From: Cryobacterium zongtaii
GTDB lineage: Bacteria; Actinomycetota; Actinomycetes; Actinomycetales; Microbacteriaceae
DNA: 64,000 nucleotides
Direction of reading: 5' to 3'
Assembly (NCBI RefSeq): GCF_002909375.1
Contig: NZ_PPXD01000005.1
Location: 262,273-326,272, forward strand
Shown here: positions 17,520-25,250 of the stretch, piece by piece
How positions within the stretch are numbered: the first letter of the stretch is position 1
Layout of the letters: each line of letters begins with the position of its first letter
Notes under the pieces: generated by a model
Told to the model about the DNA's origin: nothing
The model's database searches: none
The model's input: the letters and a program-made list of their open reading frames with translations, nothing else
Translations under genes and position numbers: made by a program

Positions 17520-18386
17520 TCAGATGACGGGGGGCCGGCCCGCGCGGGTCATCCGCCAGATGGTGCGGGTCGCCAGCGGACGGCGTTCGCCGGGGTCGGT
17601 GACCCACCCCTCCCACCAGCCACGGAACCAGGCCTTGAGGGCAGCCGGGTTGCGGGCTCCGCGGAGCACCTGGATCGCCGTCCAGGACCCCACGTAGAGC
17701 GGTATCAGCGGCAGTGGCAGGTTGCGCCGGGCGATCCAGACGCGGTTGCGGGCGTTGAGCCGGTAAAAATCGGCGTGCCGGGTGGGGAGGATCACCGGGT
17801 GGTTTGCCACCAGGTTGCCCGCGTACCAGGTGCGCAGGCCCTGGTCCCAGACCCGCCAGGCCAGCTCGATGCCCTCGTGGGCGTAGAAGAACGGTTCGGC
17901 CCAGCCGCCGGTGGCGTCGAAGTCGGGTCTGGGCAGAAGCACAGCACCCTCCCACACCGAGAACACCGCGCTGGAGTGTGCGGCGTCGCCCTTGCGGATG
18001 CGTGGAATCCAGCGGCGTGGCGCGGTCAGGCCGGCCGGGTCGACGACCTGAGGCTGCAGCAGACCGATGCTGGGGTCGGCGCGCAGCACCCCTACGGCGT
18101 CGATCAGGAACCTGGGATCCGGCAGGCTGGCGTCGTCATCGAGGAAGAAAAGGTAGTCGCCGCCCACGTGCTCCACGCCGCGATTGCGGCCGGCGGGGAT
18201 GCCCAGGTTCTCGGGCAGGGCGAGCGCGGCGACGCCACTGGGCAGGCCGGTGGGCTGCCAGCCGTTGCCCACGCAAATGATGTCCAGCTGCACGTCTTCC
18301 TGGGCGAGCAGGCTGCGAATGCCGCGCTCGAGGTCGTCCGGGCGGCGGCCCTGGGTGAGCACGACCACACCGATGGTGACGGGCAC
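17520..18386 (-). CDS. Glycosyltransferase family 2
   Basis: A 288-residue GT-A fold glycosyltransferase. Seen: VTIGVVVLTQGRRPDDLERGI at the N-terminus, LPENLGIPAGRNRGVEHVGG, and the metal/nucleotide-sugar motif DYLFFLDDDASLPDP. There is no clear membrane segment. It begins (GTG) 14 bases after the CDP-alcohol phosphotransferase stop, so the two are cotranscribed. Probably adds a sugar to the wall polymer or its linkage unit; donor and acceptor unknown. Confidence 0.85.
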   Translation of the reverse strand: MPVTIGVVVLTQGRRPDDLERGIRSLLAQEDVQLDIICVGNGWQPTGLPSGVAALALPENLGIPAGRNRGVEHVGGDYLFFLDDDASLPDPRFLIDAVGVLRADPSIGLLQPQVVDPAGLTAPRRWIPRIRKGDAAHSSAVFSVWEGAVLLPRPDFDATGGWAEPFFYAHEGIELAWRVWDQGLRTWYAGNLVANHPVILPTRHADFYRLNARNRVWIARRNLPLPLIPLYVGSWTAIQVLRGARNPAALKAWFRGWWEGWVTDPGERRPLATRTIWRMTRAGRPPVI

Positions 18387-18400
18387 GCTGTCGCCTGACC

Positions 18401-19213
18401 TCAGGAGCGCACTCGCTTCGAGGCCATGATCGCCAGGAAGTGGCCGATCAGCGCTAGGAAAGCGAGGGGAACGAGGACGGCGAGGAAGACCCGGTCGGTG
18501 ATCGGCTGACCGAGGACGAGGCCGATGACTGCGGCGACGAAGATCACCATCGTCATTTCCACCGAGTGGTACAGGCGGTGGAAGGGCAGGAACCGGGCCA
18601 GGCGGCGCAGGGTAGCGATCAGGCCGGCCTGCGGCACTTTCTCACCCTTGTTGTCAGCCAGCTTGGGCAGGCCGGCGTTGGCGCGGGCAACGTGCACCAT
18701 GTCGTTGAGGGCCTTGTTGAGCACGATCAGCAGCGCCAGGGCCAGGCCCAGCGTGGTGAACAGGAAGTCGGCGGGTGCTTCGAACGGGTAGGCGGCGGCG
18801 CGGATGCCCAGCGCGATGGGGATCAGGGCCTCGGTCGAGTAGTGCCCGACCTTGTCGAGGAACACCCCGGCCGGTGACGACGTCCTACGCCAACGGGCGA
18901 CCTCCCCGTCGCAGCAGTCGACGAGCATCTGCAGCTGGCCGAGCACCAGGGCCAGCAGAGCACCCCAGATGCCGGGAATGAGCAGCGCCGCGGCCGTGGA
19001 CCAGCCGACGAGGATCATCAGGCCGGTGACGCCGTTGGCCGAGATGCGCGTCTTCAGCAGCAGCCAGGTGAGGTACGGCGACAGGTCACGCAGGTACAGC
19101 GACGCCGTCCAGTGCTCGGCGTTGGCGCGCATCCGCACCTCGGGAGGTTGCGCGACGGCACGAAGCTCGGCGATCGAAGAGGGCCGAGCCGTGTTGGGCG
19201 AACCAGACGTCAT
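18401..19213 (-). CDS. CDP-alcohol phosphatidyltransferase family protein with variant motif
   Basis: A 270-residue membrane enzyme of the family that transfers a phospho-alcohol from a CDP-linked donor. Seen: the motif D99xxD102G103xxA106R107, then G116xxxD120xxxH124. The family consensus ends in Asp, which is the catalytic base, so His124 is a notable replacement. About six hydrophobic segments follow. The open frame extends to 19561, but ATG 19213 overlaps the upstream GT2 stop as ATGA and gives normal length. It may consume a CDP-alcohol made by the LicC-like enzyme or modify a lipid carrier; the substrate is unknown. Confidence 0.85.
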   Translation of the reverse strand: MTSGSPNTARPSSIAELRAVAQPPEVRMRANAEHWTASLYLRDLSPYLTWLLLKTRISANGVTGLMILVGWSTAAALLIPGIWGALLALVLGQLQMLVDCCDGEVARWRRTSSPAGVFLDKVGHYSTEALIPIALGIRAAAYPFEAPADFLFTTLGLALALLIVLNKALNDMVHVARANAGLPKLADNKGEKVPQAGLIATLRRLARFLPFHRLYHSVEMTMVIFVAAVIGLVLGQPITDRVFLAVLVPLAFLALIGHFLAIMASKRVRS

Positions 19214-20283
19214 TGATGTCTTCCCGTGTGTGCCGAGATGTTGGTGGTGAGCTTGAGGTAACCGAGCAGGAAGCCGATACCCCAGCAGAAGTGAATGCAC
19301 GGCAAGACTACGAGAAACCAGAGCGCGACACGAACGCCGTCGGACCGGGTCGACGCAATGGTGGCCGCCACGACGATGAGCAGGTAGGCCAGCGGGGCCA
19401 GGAAACCCAGCAGCAGCCAGCCCGGTCCGCCCAGCAGGACCTGCACCAGACCGGCGAGGCCGAGCAGGATGCCGATGGTGACGCCGAGTACCATCACGGG
19501 TGGGGCGAAGTAGCGCAGGCCGTTGGATTCGGGGAACCGGCGGGCAAGTTCGCCGCGCCACAGTCCGGTGGAGACCATCTGGCGGGCCAGGCGGGACAGG
19601 CTGGGCCGCGGCCGGTAGGTGACCTTCAGCGCCGGGGTGAACCAGACCGAGCCGCCGTGCTCGCGCAGGCGGCGGTTGAGTTCCCAGTCCTGGCCGCGCT
19701 TGATGCCCTCGTCGAACATGCCCACCCGCAGCAGGCTGTCACGGCGGAAGCAGCCGAGGTACACGGTCTCGGCTTCGCCCTCGGGGCCGCCGACGTGCAA
19801 CGGAGTGCCGCCCAGGCCGATGCGGGTGCCGTAGGCGCGGGCGACGGCTTGCTGGAACGGGGCGGTGCCCTGGGCATCCATGATGCCGCCGACGTTGTCG
19901 GCGCCGGTGCGTTGAAGCGTCTCGACGGCGATGCGGGCGTAGTCGCGCGGAAGCACCGAGTGGGCGTCGACGCGGATCACGACAGGAAAGGTGGAGGCGC
20001 GAATGGCGATATTGAGGCCGGCCGGCGTCGACCCGACTTCATTGGCTACGACGCGGATGCGCGGATCCACCGCGGCCATCTCTTCGACGAGTTCGGTGGT
20101 GCCGTCGATGCTCGGCCCCAGGGCCAGGGTGACCTCGAACGGGCCGTCGTAGTCCTGCTCGAGCAGGCTCTGGACCGCCGCTCGTACATGGCTGGCCTCG
20201 TTGAGCACGGGCATGATGTACGAGACGCCGATCAGCACTGTGTCTGCGCTCTCGTGCACTGGGCTGGCCATCTTTCCACTCAT
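19210..20283 (-). CDS. Glycosyltransferase family 2 with C-terminal membrane segments (ExoA-like)
   Basis: A 357-residue protein: N-terminal GT2 domain (ISYIMPVLNEASHVRAAVQS-type start, VVIRVDAHSVLPRDY as the DxD-equivalent, GCFRRDSLLRVGMFDE, and RGQDWELNRRLRE as the acceptor ED motif) followed by two or three membrane segments (about residues 250-345). This layout resembles succinoglycan-type ExoA enzymes acting on lipid-linked sugars. It heads the three-gene minus-strand unit, with ATGA overlap to the CDP-alcohol enzyme. TAGGCT lies 15 bases upstream of the ATG. Substrate unknown. Confidence 0.83.
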   Translation of the reverse strand: MSGKMASPVHESADTVLIGVSYIMPVLNEASHVRAAVQSLLEQDYDGPFEVTLALGPSIDGTTELVEEMAAVDPRIRVVANEVGSTPAGLNIAIRASTFPVVIRVDAHSVLPRDYARIAVETLQRTGADNVGGIMDAQGTAPFQQAVARAYGTRIGLGGTPLHVGGPEGEAETVYLGCFRRDSLLRVGMFDEGIKRGQDWELNRRLREHGGSVWFTPALKVTYRPRPSLSRLARQMVSTGLWRGELARRFPESNGLRYFAPPVMVLGVTIGILLGLAGLVQVLLGGPGWLLLGFLAPLAYLLIVVAATIASTRSDGVRVALWFLVVLPCIHFCWGIGFLLGYLKLTTNISAHTGRHQ

Positions 20284-20379
20284 TCGGGCAATCGCCTGAG
20301 CCTAGCAGCCGAGTCTTTTCACTCGGTCCGCGTTACCTGTGGCACGCCTCCGAGCTGGCGGCCGCGGCCCCGGACACAA

Positions 20380-20410
20380 CTGCGCCGCCGGTGCAGGACC
20401 GGCGGCGCAG
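20380..20410 (-). terminator. Terminator after the HtrA-like gene
   Basis: A perfect 13-bp GC-rich inverted repeat (20380-20392 and 20398-20410) with a 5-base loop lies 24 bases after the protease stop. On the minus strand it is followed by TTGTGT, only weakly T-rich. Confidence 0.75.
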
Positions 20411-20434
20411 GAGGAAGGAAGGAGCTGATCCGGG

Positions 20435-22105
20435 CTAGCTGGTGAGCTCGCCGACGGTGACCGACACCGTCACCGATTCGCCTTCACGCACGTAGGTGAG
20501 GTCGGCGGTGGCTCCGGCTGCGAGGGTACGCACCTGGGCGGTGAGGTCGGTCGCGTCGGTGATGGGAACACCGTTGAAATTGGTGACGACGTCACCGGCC
20601 TTCAGGCCGGCCTTCTGGGCGGCTCCGCCGGACGACACCTCGCTGATGAGGGCGCCGACGGTGTCGCTGTCGGTGCTGGTGGCGCCGGTGACGCTGGCGC
20701 CGAGCAGGCCGTGCGTGGCAGATCCGGTGTCGATGATCTCATCCGACACCCGCTTGGCCAGGTTGGCCGGGATCGAGAAGCCGACACCGATGCTCCCGGC
20801 GGTGGTGGCGGTCGAGCTGCCACCGGCGTTGGCGATGGCGACGTTGATGCCGATCAGTTCGCCCTTGCTGTTGAGCAGGGCTCCGCCGGAGTTGCCGGGG
20901 TTGATCGCGGCATCCGTCTGGATCACCGCGAGCGAAATGCTGCTCTGGGTGGCCTGGGTGTCCGGGGTGTCGGGGGTCGAACCGTCCCGGTTGGGCAGGT
21001 CGTAGTTGAAGAAGTTGCCGTCACCCTCGTCTGGCGTGGTCTCGTCGGGCGTGGTGGGTGCGGCGGAGGACGCCACGGTGATGCTGCGGTTCAGGGCGCT
21101 CACGATGCCGTTGGTAACGGTGCCGGACAGGCCGAGTGGCGCGCCGATTGCGATGGCGGTGTCGCCGACGTTGAGATCGCTCGAGTCCGCCCAGGTGATG
21201 GGCGTGAGGTCTGACGCGTCGGTGAGCTTGATCACGGCGAGGTCGGAAACCGGGTCGGTGCCGATCAGGGTGGCCGCGTACAGCTTGCCGTCGCTGGCCT
21301 TCACCTGGATGGTCGCGTCTGCGGCGGCGCCGTCGAGGGTGACGACGTGGGTGTTGGTCAGGACGTAACCGTCTTCGCTGAGGATGACGCCGGAGCCGGA
21401 GCCGCCGGAGTCGCCCGCGGCGACCTCGATGGTGACGACACTGGGCGACGCCTTGGCGGCGACGGCGGTGATCTCGTTCACGCTGTCGGTGTTGTTGACG
21501 ACCACTGTGCTCGGGCCCTGGGCCTCGCTGGCCGGGGTGCCGTTGCTCTGGCTGGAGTAGACGACAGCGGAAACACCGGCTGCGGAGACCCCGCCGACCA
21601 GGGCGGCGATGGCGAGCGCGGCGACGAAGGCCACGTTGCCTTTGCGGCGGTTGGGGTCCTTGGGCGCCTTCGGTGCACCCGACGGCTGCGCGGGGTAGCC
21701 GTTCGCGTTGGCGTAGGCCTGCTGCTGCGCCGGGGTGGGGGCGTAAATCGGGGTGGACCCGTCCGGGCCCGGAATCGGGCGGCCGAAGGCATCCGTGGGG
21801 TAGGCGGGGGGCGCCTGGGTGTAGGGGTGCGTCGGCTGTGCTGCCTGAGCGTGCTGGGCTGTGGCCTGGTGCGCTGCTGCCTGCTGCGCGGCGGCCTGGT
21901 GCTCAGCTGCCGTGGGCGCCGGGGCAGCGACCGTGGCGTCTCCCGAACCGAGCACCTCGGTGGGCTGGTTGTCGGCGGCGCGTGGAACTGTGGGCTGTGC
22001 TGCGGTGGGTTGTGCTGCGGCTTCACCCGACGAGTTGACCTCGAACGGTGCGTTGTCCTGAGGCTGGTCGGGGGTGGTGCCCGGGTCCTGAGTGTTGTCG
22101 GTCAT
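20435..22105 (-). CDS. HtrA/DegP-like serine protease with one membrane anchor and PDZ domain
   Basis: The product is 556 residues. Residues 1-155 are a Gln/Pro/Ala-rich cytoplasmic tail; residues 156-185 form a membrane anchor; residues about 205-425 are a trypsin-like domain with His253 (VLTNTHVV), Asp288 (VSDLAVIKL) and Ser406 (NPGNSGGAL); residues about 460-550 are a PDZ domain (KAGLKAGDVVTNFNG). It is therefore an extracytoplasmic quality-control protease like mycobacterial PepD. The frame extends to 22177, but ATG 22105 has AAGGAG at correct spacing. It is downstream of two secreted-protein genes on the same strand with a 139-base gap. Confidence 0.93.
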   Translation of the reverse strand: MTDNTQDPGTTPDQPQDNAPFEVNSSGEAAAQPTAAQPTVPRAADNQPTEVLGSGDATVAAPAPTAAEHQAAAQQAAAHQATAQHAQAAQPTHPYTQAPPAYPTDAFGRPIPGPDGSTPIYAPTPAQQQAYANANGYPAQPSGAPKAPKDPNRRKGNVAFVAALAIAALVGGVSAAGVSAVVYSSQSNGTPASEAQGPSTVVVNNTDSVNEITAVAAKASPSVVTIEVAAGDSGGSGSGVILSEDGYVLTNTHVVTLDGAAADATIQVKASDGKLYAATLIGTDPVSDLAVIKLTDASDLTPITWADSSDLNVGDTAIAIGAPLGLSGTVTNGIVSALNRSITVASSAAPTTPDETTPDEGDGNFFNYDLPNRDGSTPDTPDTQATQSSISLAVIQTDAAINPGNSGGALLNSKGELIGINVAIANAGGSSTATTAGSIGVGFSIPANLAKRVSDEIIDTGSATHGLLGASVTGATSTDSDTVGALISEVSSGGAAQKAGLKAGDVVTNFNGVPITDATDLTAQVRTLAAGATADLTYVREGESVTVSVTVGELTS

Positions 22106-22123
22106 GGTGTGCTCCTTCCAAGC

Positions 22124-22135
22124 GAAGCTAGCTTC
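22124..22135. promoter_or_regulatory. Perfect palindrome in the HtrA leader
   Basis: GAAGCTAGCTTC is a perfect 12-bp palindrome 18 bases upstream of the HtrA start codon, flanked by GCG/CGC. It could be a regulator site or a small mRNA hairpin near the Shine-Dalgarno; nothing in the window identifies a binding protein. Confidence 0.3.
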
Positions 22136-22244
22136 TCGCCTAAAGCTGAACGTTTGATATGCGCAGACTGGGAGCAATCAATGATGAAGCCGTGACCTTG
22201 CCCGGCTCGCGGAACGACGTGGTCCTGCAGCGGCCCGATGCCTC

Positions 22245-23144
22245 TCAGCAGCCGGGGCCGCCGGGGTTGCCGAGGCAGGACTCGGCCACAAGAACAGTGC
22301 CGGCGCGGTCGGCGATCGCGGTGATCGGGCGGGTCGGCACCAGCACCAGACCCTGCACGTCGCGCCATTCGGCACCGGCAAAGCGATACTCGGCCGAATA
22401 TGACACGACCAGCCCGATCGACAGCGTGCCGGTGCTCTCGAACACGTGACTAGTTGAGGTTTCTGAGAACTCGGGAAGGTTCAGGGCCGCCCAGGTCGCT
22501 CCGCCCGAAGCCGACGTTCGCGACGTTCCGTCGCCGTAATCCCACCGGAATCCCACCGGGGTGAACCGCACCTCGGCCGAGGCGCCGAGGAGGGTCCCTG
22601 ACCGGACATGGGCCGACGCCGTGGCGAAGAAGTTGGCCGGGACGCCGACGACGAGCCAACCGTTGGGTTCCATCCCTTGAGTGGGCGGGTCGGCCGGGAT
22701 ACTGACCAGGTCACTGACACGCACGACCAGATCGGGATCGCACGGCGTCTGAGGCTGGCACACCGGCACCGCGGGGTCGGCCGGCGCCACTATCGGTTGG
22801 CGCCTCGGACCCGTGCCCAGTCCGCCGGATGCGTCGCCCCGGTCGACGGGGACTCCCCCGGGAACCAGGCTGACTCCGTCAGGGAGCCCATCCCACTCGC
22901 CGCCTCCCGAGCCGCCACCGCCATCGCCGTCGCGGCCGTTGCCGGAACCAGACCCCTGACGTCCAGGCGTGTTGACCTCCCGGTCTGCGCTGAGGTCGAC
23001 CCCGCCGTCGCCGACCGAGGCGCCCGGGCAGACGCCCGTCTGAGTCGTCAATCGATTGCAGCCTCCGCTGTCGGCCGTCGCAGCGGCGGGAGCTACCAAC
23101 AAAAGCAGGGTCATCACCGTGAGAGTCACCACCAGGTACCTCAT
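22245..23144 (-). CDS. Secreted protein with PKD-like fold segment, hypothetical
   Basis: A 299-residue exported protein. Seen: a signal peptide (MRYLVVTLTVMTLLLLVAPAA, cleavage near AATADS), a Gly/Asp-rich low-complexity linker (about residues 55-90), and a C-terminal beta-rich domain containing FRWDYGDGTSRTS, the WDYGDG-type core of PKD-like Ig folds. ATG 23144 overlaps the upstream stop as ATGA; an earlier in-frame start at 23168 would put charged residues before the signal. It is coupled to the lipoprotein gene. Function unknown; a surface or partner-binding role is an inference. Confidence 0.7.
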   Translation of the reverse strand: MRYLVVTLTVMTLLLLVAPAAATADSGGCNRLTTQTGVCPGASVGDGGVDLSADREVNTPGRQGSGSGNGRDGDGGGGSGGGEWDGLPDGVSLVPGGVPVDRGDASGGLGTGPRRQPIVAPADPAVPVCQPQTPCDPDLVVRVSDLVSIPADPPTQGMEPNGWLVVGVPANFFATASAHVRSGTLLGASAEVRFTPVGFRWDYGDGTSRTSASGGATWAALNLPEFSETSTSHVFESTGTLSIGLVVSYSAEYRFAGAEWRDVQGLVLVPTRPITAIADRAGTVLVAESCLGNPGGPGC

Positions 23145-23728
23145 CCGCAGACTCCGTCGCCCTTCCACACCGCGGCGCTCGCCACTACAAGTCGTGGAGT
23201 GCTGTTCTCTGTTAGATCAAAAGTAATCTCAAATGGAGTCCTGTCTGGACGGTCGGCCGAAACTACCGACTCGCCGGCTTCGTTGAGTACATCCACGACA
23301 GAGACGTCAGAACACACGTACGCCGTCACCACGTCCTTGGTTCCCGGCCCAGGTTCAACTGACTGAATGGTGAAATTCGAGAATGCACTGCCTCCAGTGC
23401 TTCGAAGGTTCTGCGCCTGAGCTTCACGATAACTACCGATTTCTGACTTCGCCAGCTCCGTTGAAGTGAATTCTCGTATCCTCTCGGGGTTTAGTCCGCC
23501 ATCCATGAGGATCTCGTCTGACGCTCTGAGGTAGTTCGCGTAGGCCTCGGTGGCCGCGGCGAGCGCCTCCTCGTCGGAAGCGAAGATGGGGGTGATCGTG
23601 GGCGTGGGCGACGGAGGCGCGGGCTTCGGCGCCGCCGTACAGCCCGCCGCACCCAACAGCAGACCACCCACACAGGCAGCAGTAGCCATCCGTCCGACAC
23701 CTCGTCGCCCACCACCCACGATCACCAT
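23141..23728 (-). CDS. Putative lipoprotein, hypothetical
   Basis: A 195-residue protein with a basic start, hydrophobic segment ATAACVGGLLLGAAGC whose last Cys is a plausible lipidation site, a Pro-rich spacer and an alpha/beta domain. The folded part has two cysteines (YVCSDVSV and the C-terminal GVCG) that could form a disulfide. ACCGTA (23735-23740) reads as TACGGT on the minus strand, 6 bases before the ATG, suggesting a leaderless promoter for this two-gene unit. The family is common in Microbacteriaceae by my recollection, but unnamed; no function can be given. Confidence 0.7.
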   Translation of the reverse strand: MVIVGGGRRGVGRMATAACVGGLLLGAAGCTAAPKPAPPSPTPTITPIFASDEEALAAATEAYANYLRASDEILMDGGLNPERIREFTSTELAKSEIGSYREAQAQNLRSTGGSAFSNFTIQSVEPGPGTKDVVTAYVCSDVSVVDVLNEAGESVVSADRPDRTPFEITFDLTENSTPRLVVASAAVWKGDGVCG

Positions 23729-23951
23729 CCCGCCACCGTATGACAGCAGCCCTCCCCCGCGTGCAAGTTATCCACAACCCAGAACCCTGCCGTGGACCTG
23801 CACAACTCCGGCAACCCGTCGCTGGTCGCGCATCCGCACCGGTGTTCGCGGGGTGCGGCCTGACACGGAATCAGGAAGAGCAGGAGTTGCGCACACCCGG
23901 GGGGAATCCGGCTAGACGGGCGGGTGCGTGAGTTGGGCCGGCGGGATGTCG

Positions 23952-23957
23952 TAAATT
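23952..23957 (+). promoter_or_regulatory. Putative -10 hexamer upstream of the aminotransferase
   Basis: TAAATT fits TANNNT and ends 6 bases before an ATG at 23964, the spacing seen for other apparently leaderless starts in this window. The first codon after it belongs to a six-codon ORF, not to the aminotransferase itself. Confidence 0.5.
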
Positions 23958-23963
23958 TGGGGT

Positions 23964-23984
23964 ATGCAGCAGGTCACCACATGA
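23964..23984 (+). CDS. Putative leaderless 6-codon upstream ORF
   Basis: ATG at 23964 opens a six-codon frame (MQQVTT) ending in TGA at 23982-23984. The stop overlaps the aminotransferase ATG as ATGA, a classic coupling junction, and the frame starts 6 bases after a -10-like hexamer. Ribosomes loading on the leaderless ATG would terminate exactly at the aminotransferase start. The peptide has no stalling motif or codon run that suggests attenuation. Seen directly: positions and overlap; inferred: translation. Confidence 0.45.
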   Translation: MQQVTT

Positions 23985-25171
23985 CGATCGGCGGCGCCTG
24001 GCGTCGCACCGCCAGAGGCGCCGGGCTCCTCGCCGCCGACGGCACCGTCTCGGCCAGTATTTTCGCGGAAATGAGCGCGCTCGCCATGCGCACCGGCGCC
24101 ATCAACCTGGGTCAGGGTTTTCCCGACGAGGACGGTCCTGCCGTCGTGCTCGAAGCCGCTCGTCAGGCCATCCGCGACGGCGTCAACCAGTACCCGCCCG
24201 GGAGGGGAGCACCGGTGCTGCTCGAGGCGATTGCGCGCCACCAGCAGCGCTTCTACGGGTTGACCGTCGACCCCGGCACCGAGGTTCTCGTCACCGCCGG
24301 CGCCACCGAGGCGCTCTCCGCCACCCTGCTGGCGCTGCTCGAACCGGGCGACGAGGTGGTGACCTTCGAGCCGTTCTACGACGCTTACGGCGGCCTGATC
24401 GCCCTGGCCGGCGGCGTGCATCGATCGGTGCGGCTGCACTCCCCCGATTTTCAGCCCGACCTGGATGAGCTGGCGGCTGTCGTGACCGACCGCACCCGGA
24501 TCATCCTGATCAACAACCCGCACAACCCCACCGGCACGGTCTTCACCCGCGAGACCCTCGAACTGATCGTTGCGCTCGCGCATAAGCACGACGCCCTCAT
24601 CGTGACCGACGAGGTCTACGAGCACCTCACCTTCGGCGTCGCCCACCTGCCGGTCGCGACCCTGCCCGGTGCCAGTGAGCGCACCGTCACGATCTCCTCC
24701 GCCGGCAAGACCTTCAGCACGACGGGTTGGAAGATCGGCTGGTTGAGCGCCCCGGCGGCCATCGTCACGGCGATCCTCGCCGTCAAGCAGTTCCTCACCT
24801 ATGTCAACGGCGCCCCGTTCCAGCCGGCCACGGCGATCGGACTCGATCTGCCCGACGCCTACTACTCCGGCATCGCCTCCGACCTGCAGGCCAAGCGCGA
24901 TGTGCTGGCCGGCGGGCTCGGCGCGGCTGGGTTCACCCTCGCGGTGCCGCAGGGTTCGTATTTCATCGTGGCGGATGCCGCGCCCCTCGGCCATCCCGAC
25001 GCCGTCGAGTTCTGCCGCGCGCTGCCCGATCTGGCCGGGGTGGTCGGGATCCCGATCTCGGCGTTCTGCCTGCCCGAGCACAAGGCGCAGTACGCGTCGC
25101 TCGTCCGGTTCGCGTTCTGCAAGCGCGTCGACGTGCTCGAGGACGCCGCCGCGCGTCTCGCCCACCTGTAG
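23981..25171 (+). CDS. Class I PLP-dependent aminotransferase (DapC/KAT-like)
   Basis: A 396-residue fold-type I aminotransferase. Seen: INLGQGFPDEDGP, the substrate-binding N-terminal motif of the kynurenine/glutamine-transaminase-like group; NNPHNPTGTVF; TDEVYEHLTF; the PLP lysine in SSAGKTFSTTGWKIGW; and the C-terminal FVRFAFCK-like arginine region. The M. tuberculosis protein annotated as N-succinyldiaminopimelate aminotransferase (DapC) starts the same way, so lysine/DAP synthesis is possible, but methionine or kynurenine transamination cannot be excluded. ATG 23981 overlaps the tiny upstream ORF. A terminator follows. Confidence 0.85.
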   Translation: MTIGGAWRRTARGAGLLAADGTVSASIFAEMSALAMRTGAINLGQGFPDEDGPAVVLEAARQAIRDGVNQYPPGRGAPVLLEAIARHQQRFYGLTVDPGTEVLVTAGATEALSATLLALLEPGDEVVTFEPFYDAYGGLIALAGGVHRSVRLHSPDFQPDLDELAAVVTDRTRIILINNPHNPTGTVFTRETLELIVALAHKHDALIVTDEVYEHLTFGVAHLPVATLPGASERTVTISSAGKTFSTTGWKIGWLSAPAAIVTAILAVKQFLTYVNGAPFQPATAIGLDLPDAYYSGIASDLQAKRDVLAGGLGAAGFTLAVPQGSYFIVADAAPLGHPDAVEFCRALPDLAGVVGIPISAFCLPEHKAQYASLVRFAFCKRVDVLEDAAARLAHL

Positions 25172-25187
25172 TCACCTCTCGGCGCAC

Positions 25188-25225
25188 AAAACGGCCCCCT
25201 GCAGCAGGGGGCCGTTTCGGTTTCA
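25188..25225. terminator. Bidirectional terminator between convergent genes
   Basis: AAACGGCCCCCTG pairs with CAGGGGGCCGTTT around a three-base loop, between the aminotransferase and the convergent Old Yellow Enzyme gene. A-rich and T-rich flanks on either side allow termination in both directions. Confidence 0.85.
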
Positions 25226-25250
25226 GCGCGCGGGCGTGCCGCGGGAGAGG

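Noticed and set aside
23768..23776. Perfect DnaA box TTATCCACA between the lipoprotein and the aminotransferase
   Set aside because: A single isolated box with no AT-rich unwinding region or dnaA/dnaN nearby; expected by chance in a genome.
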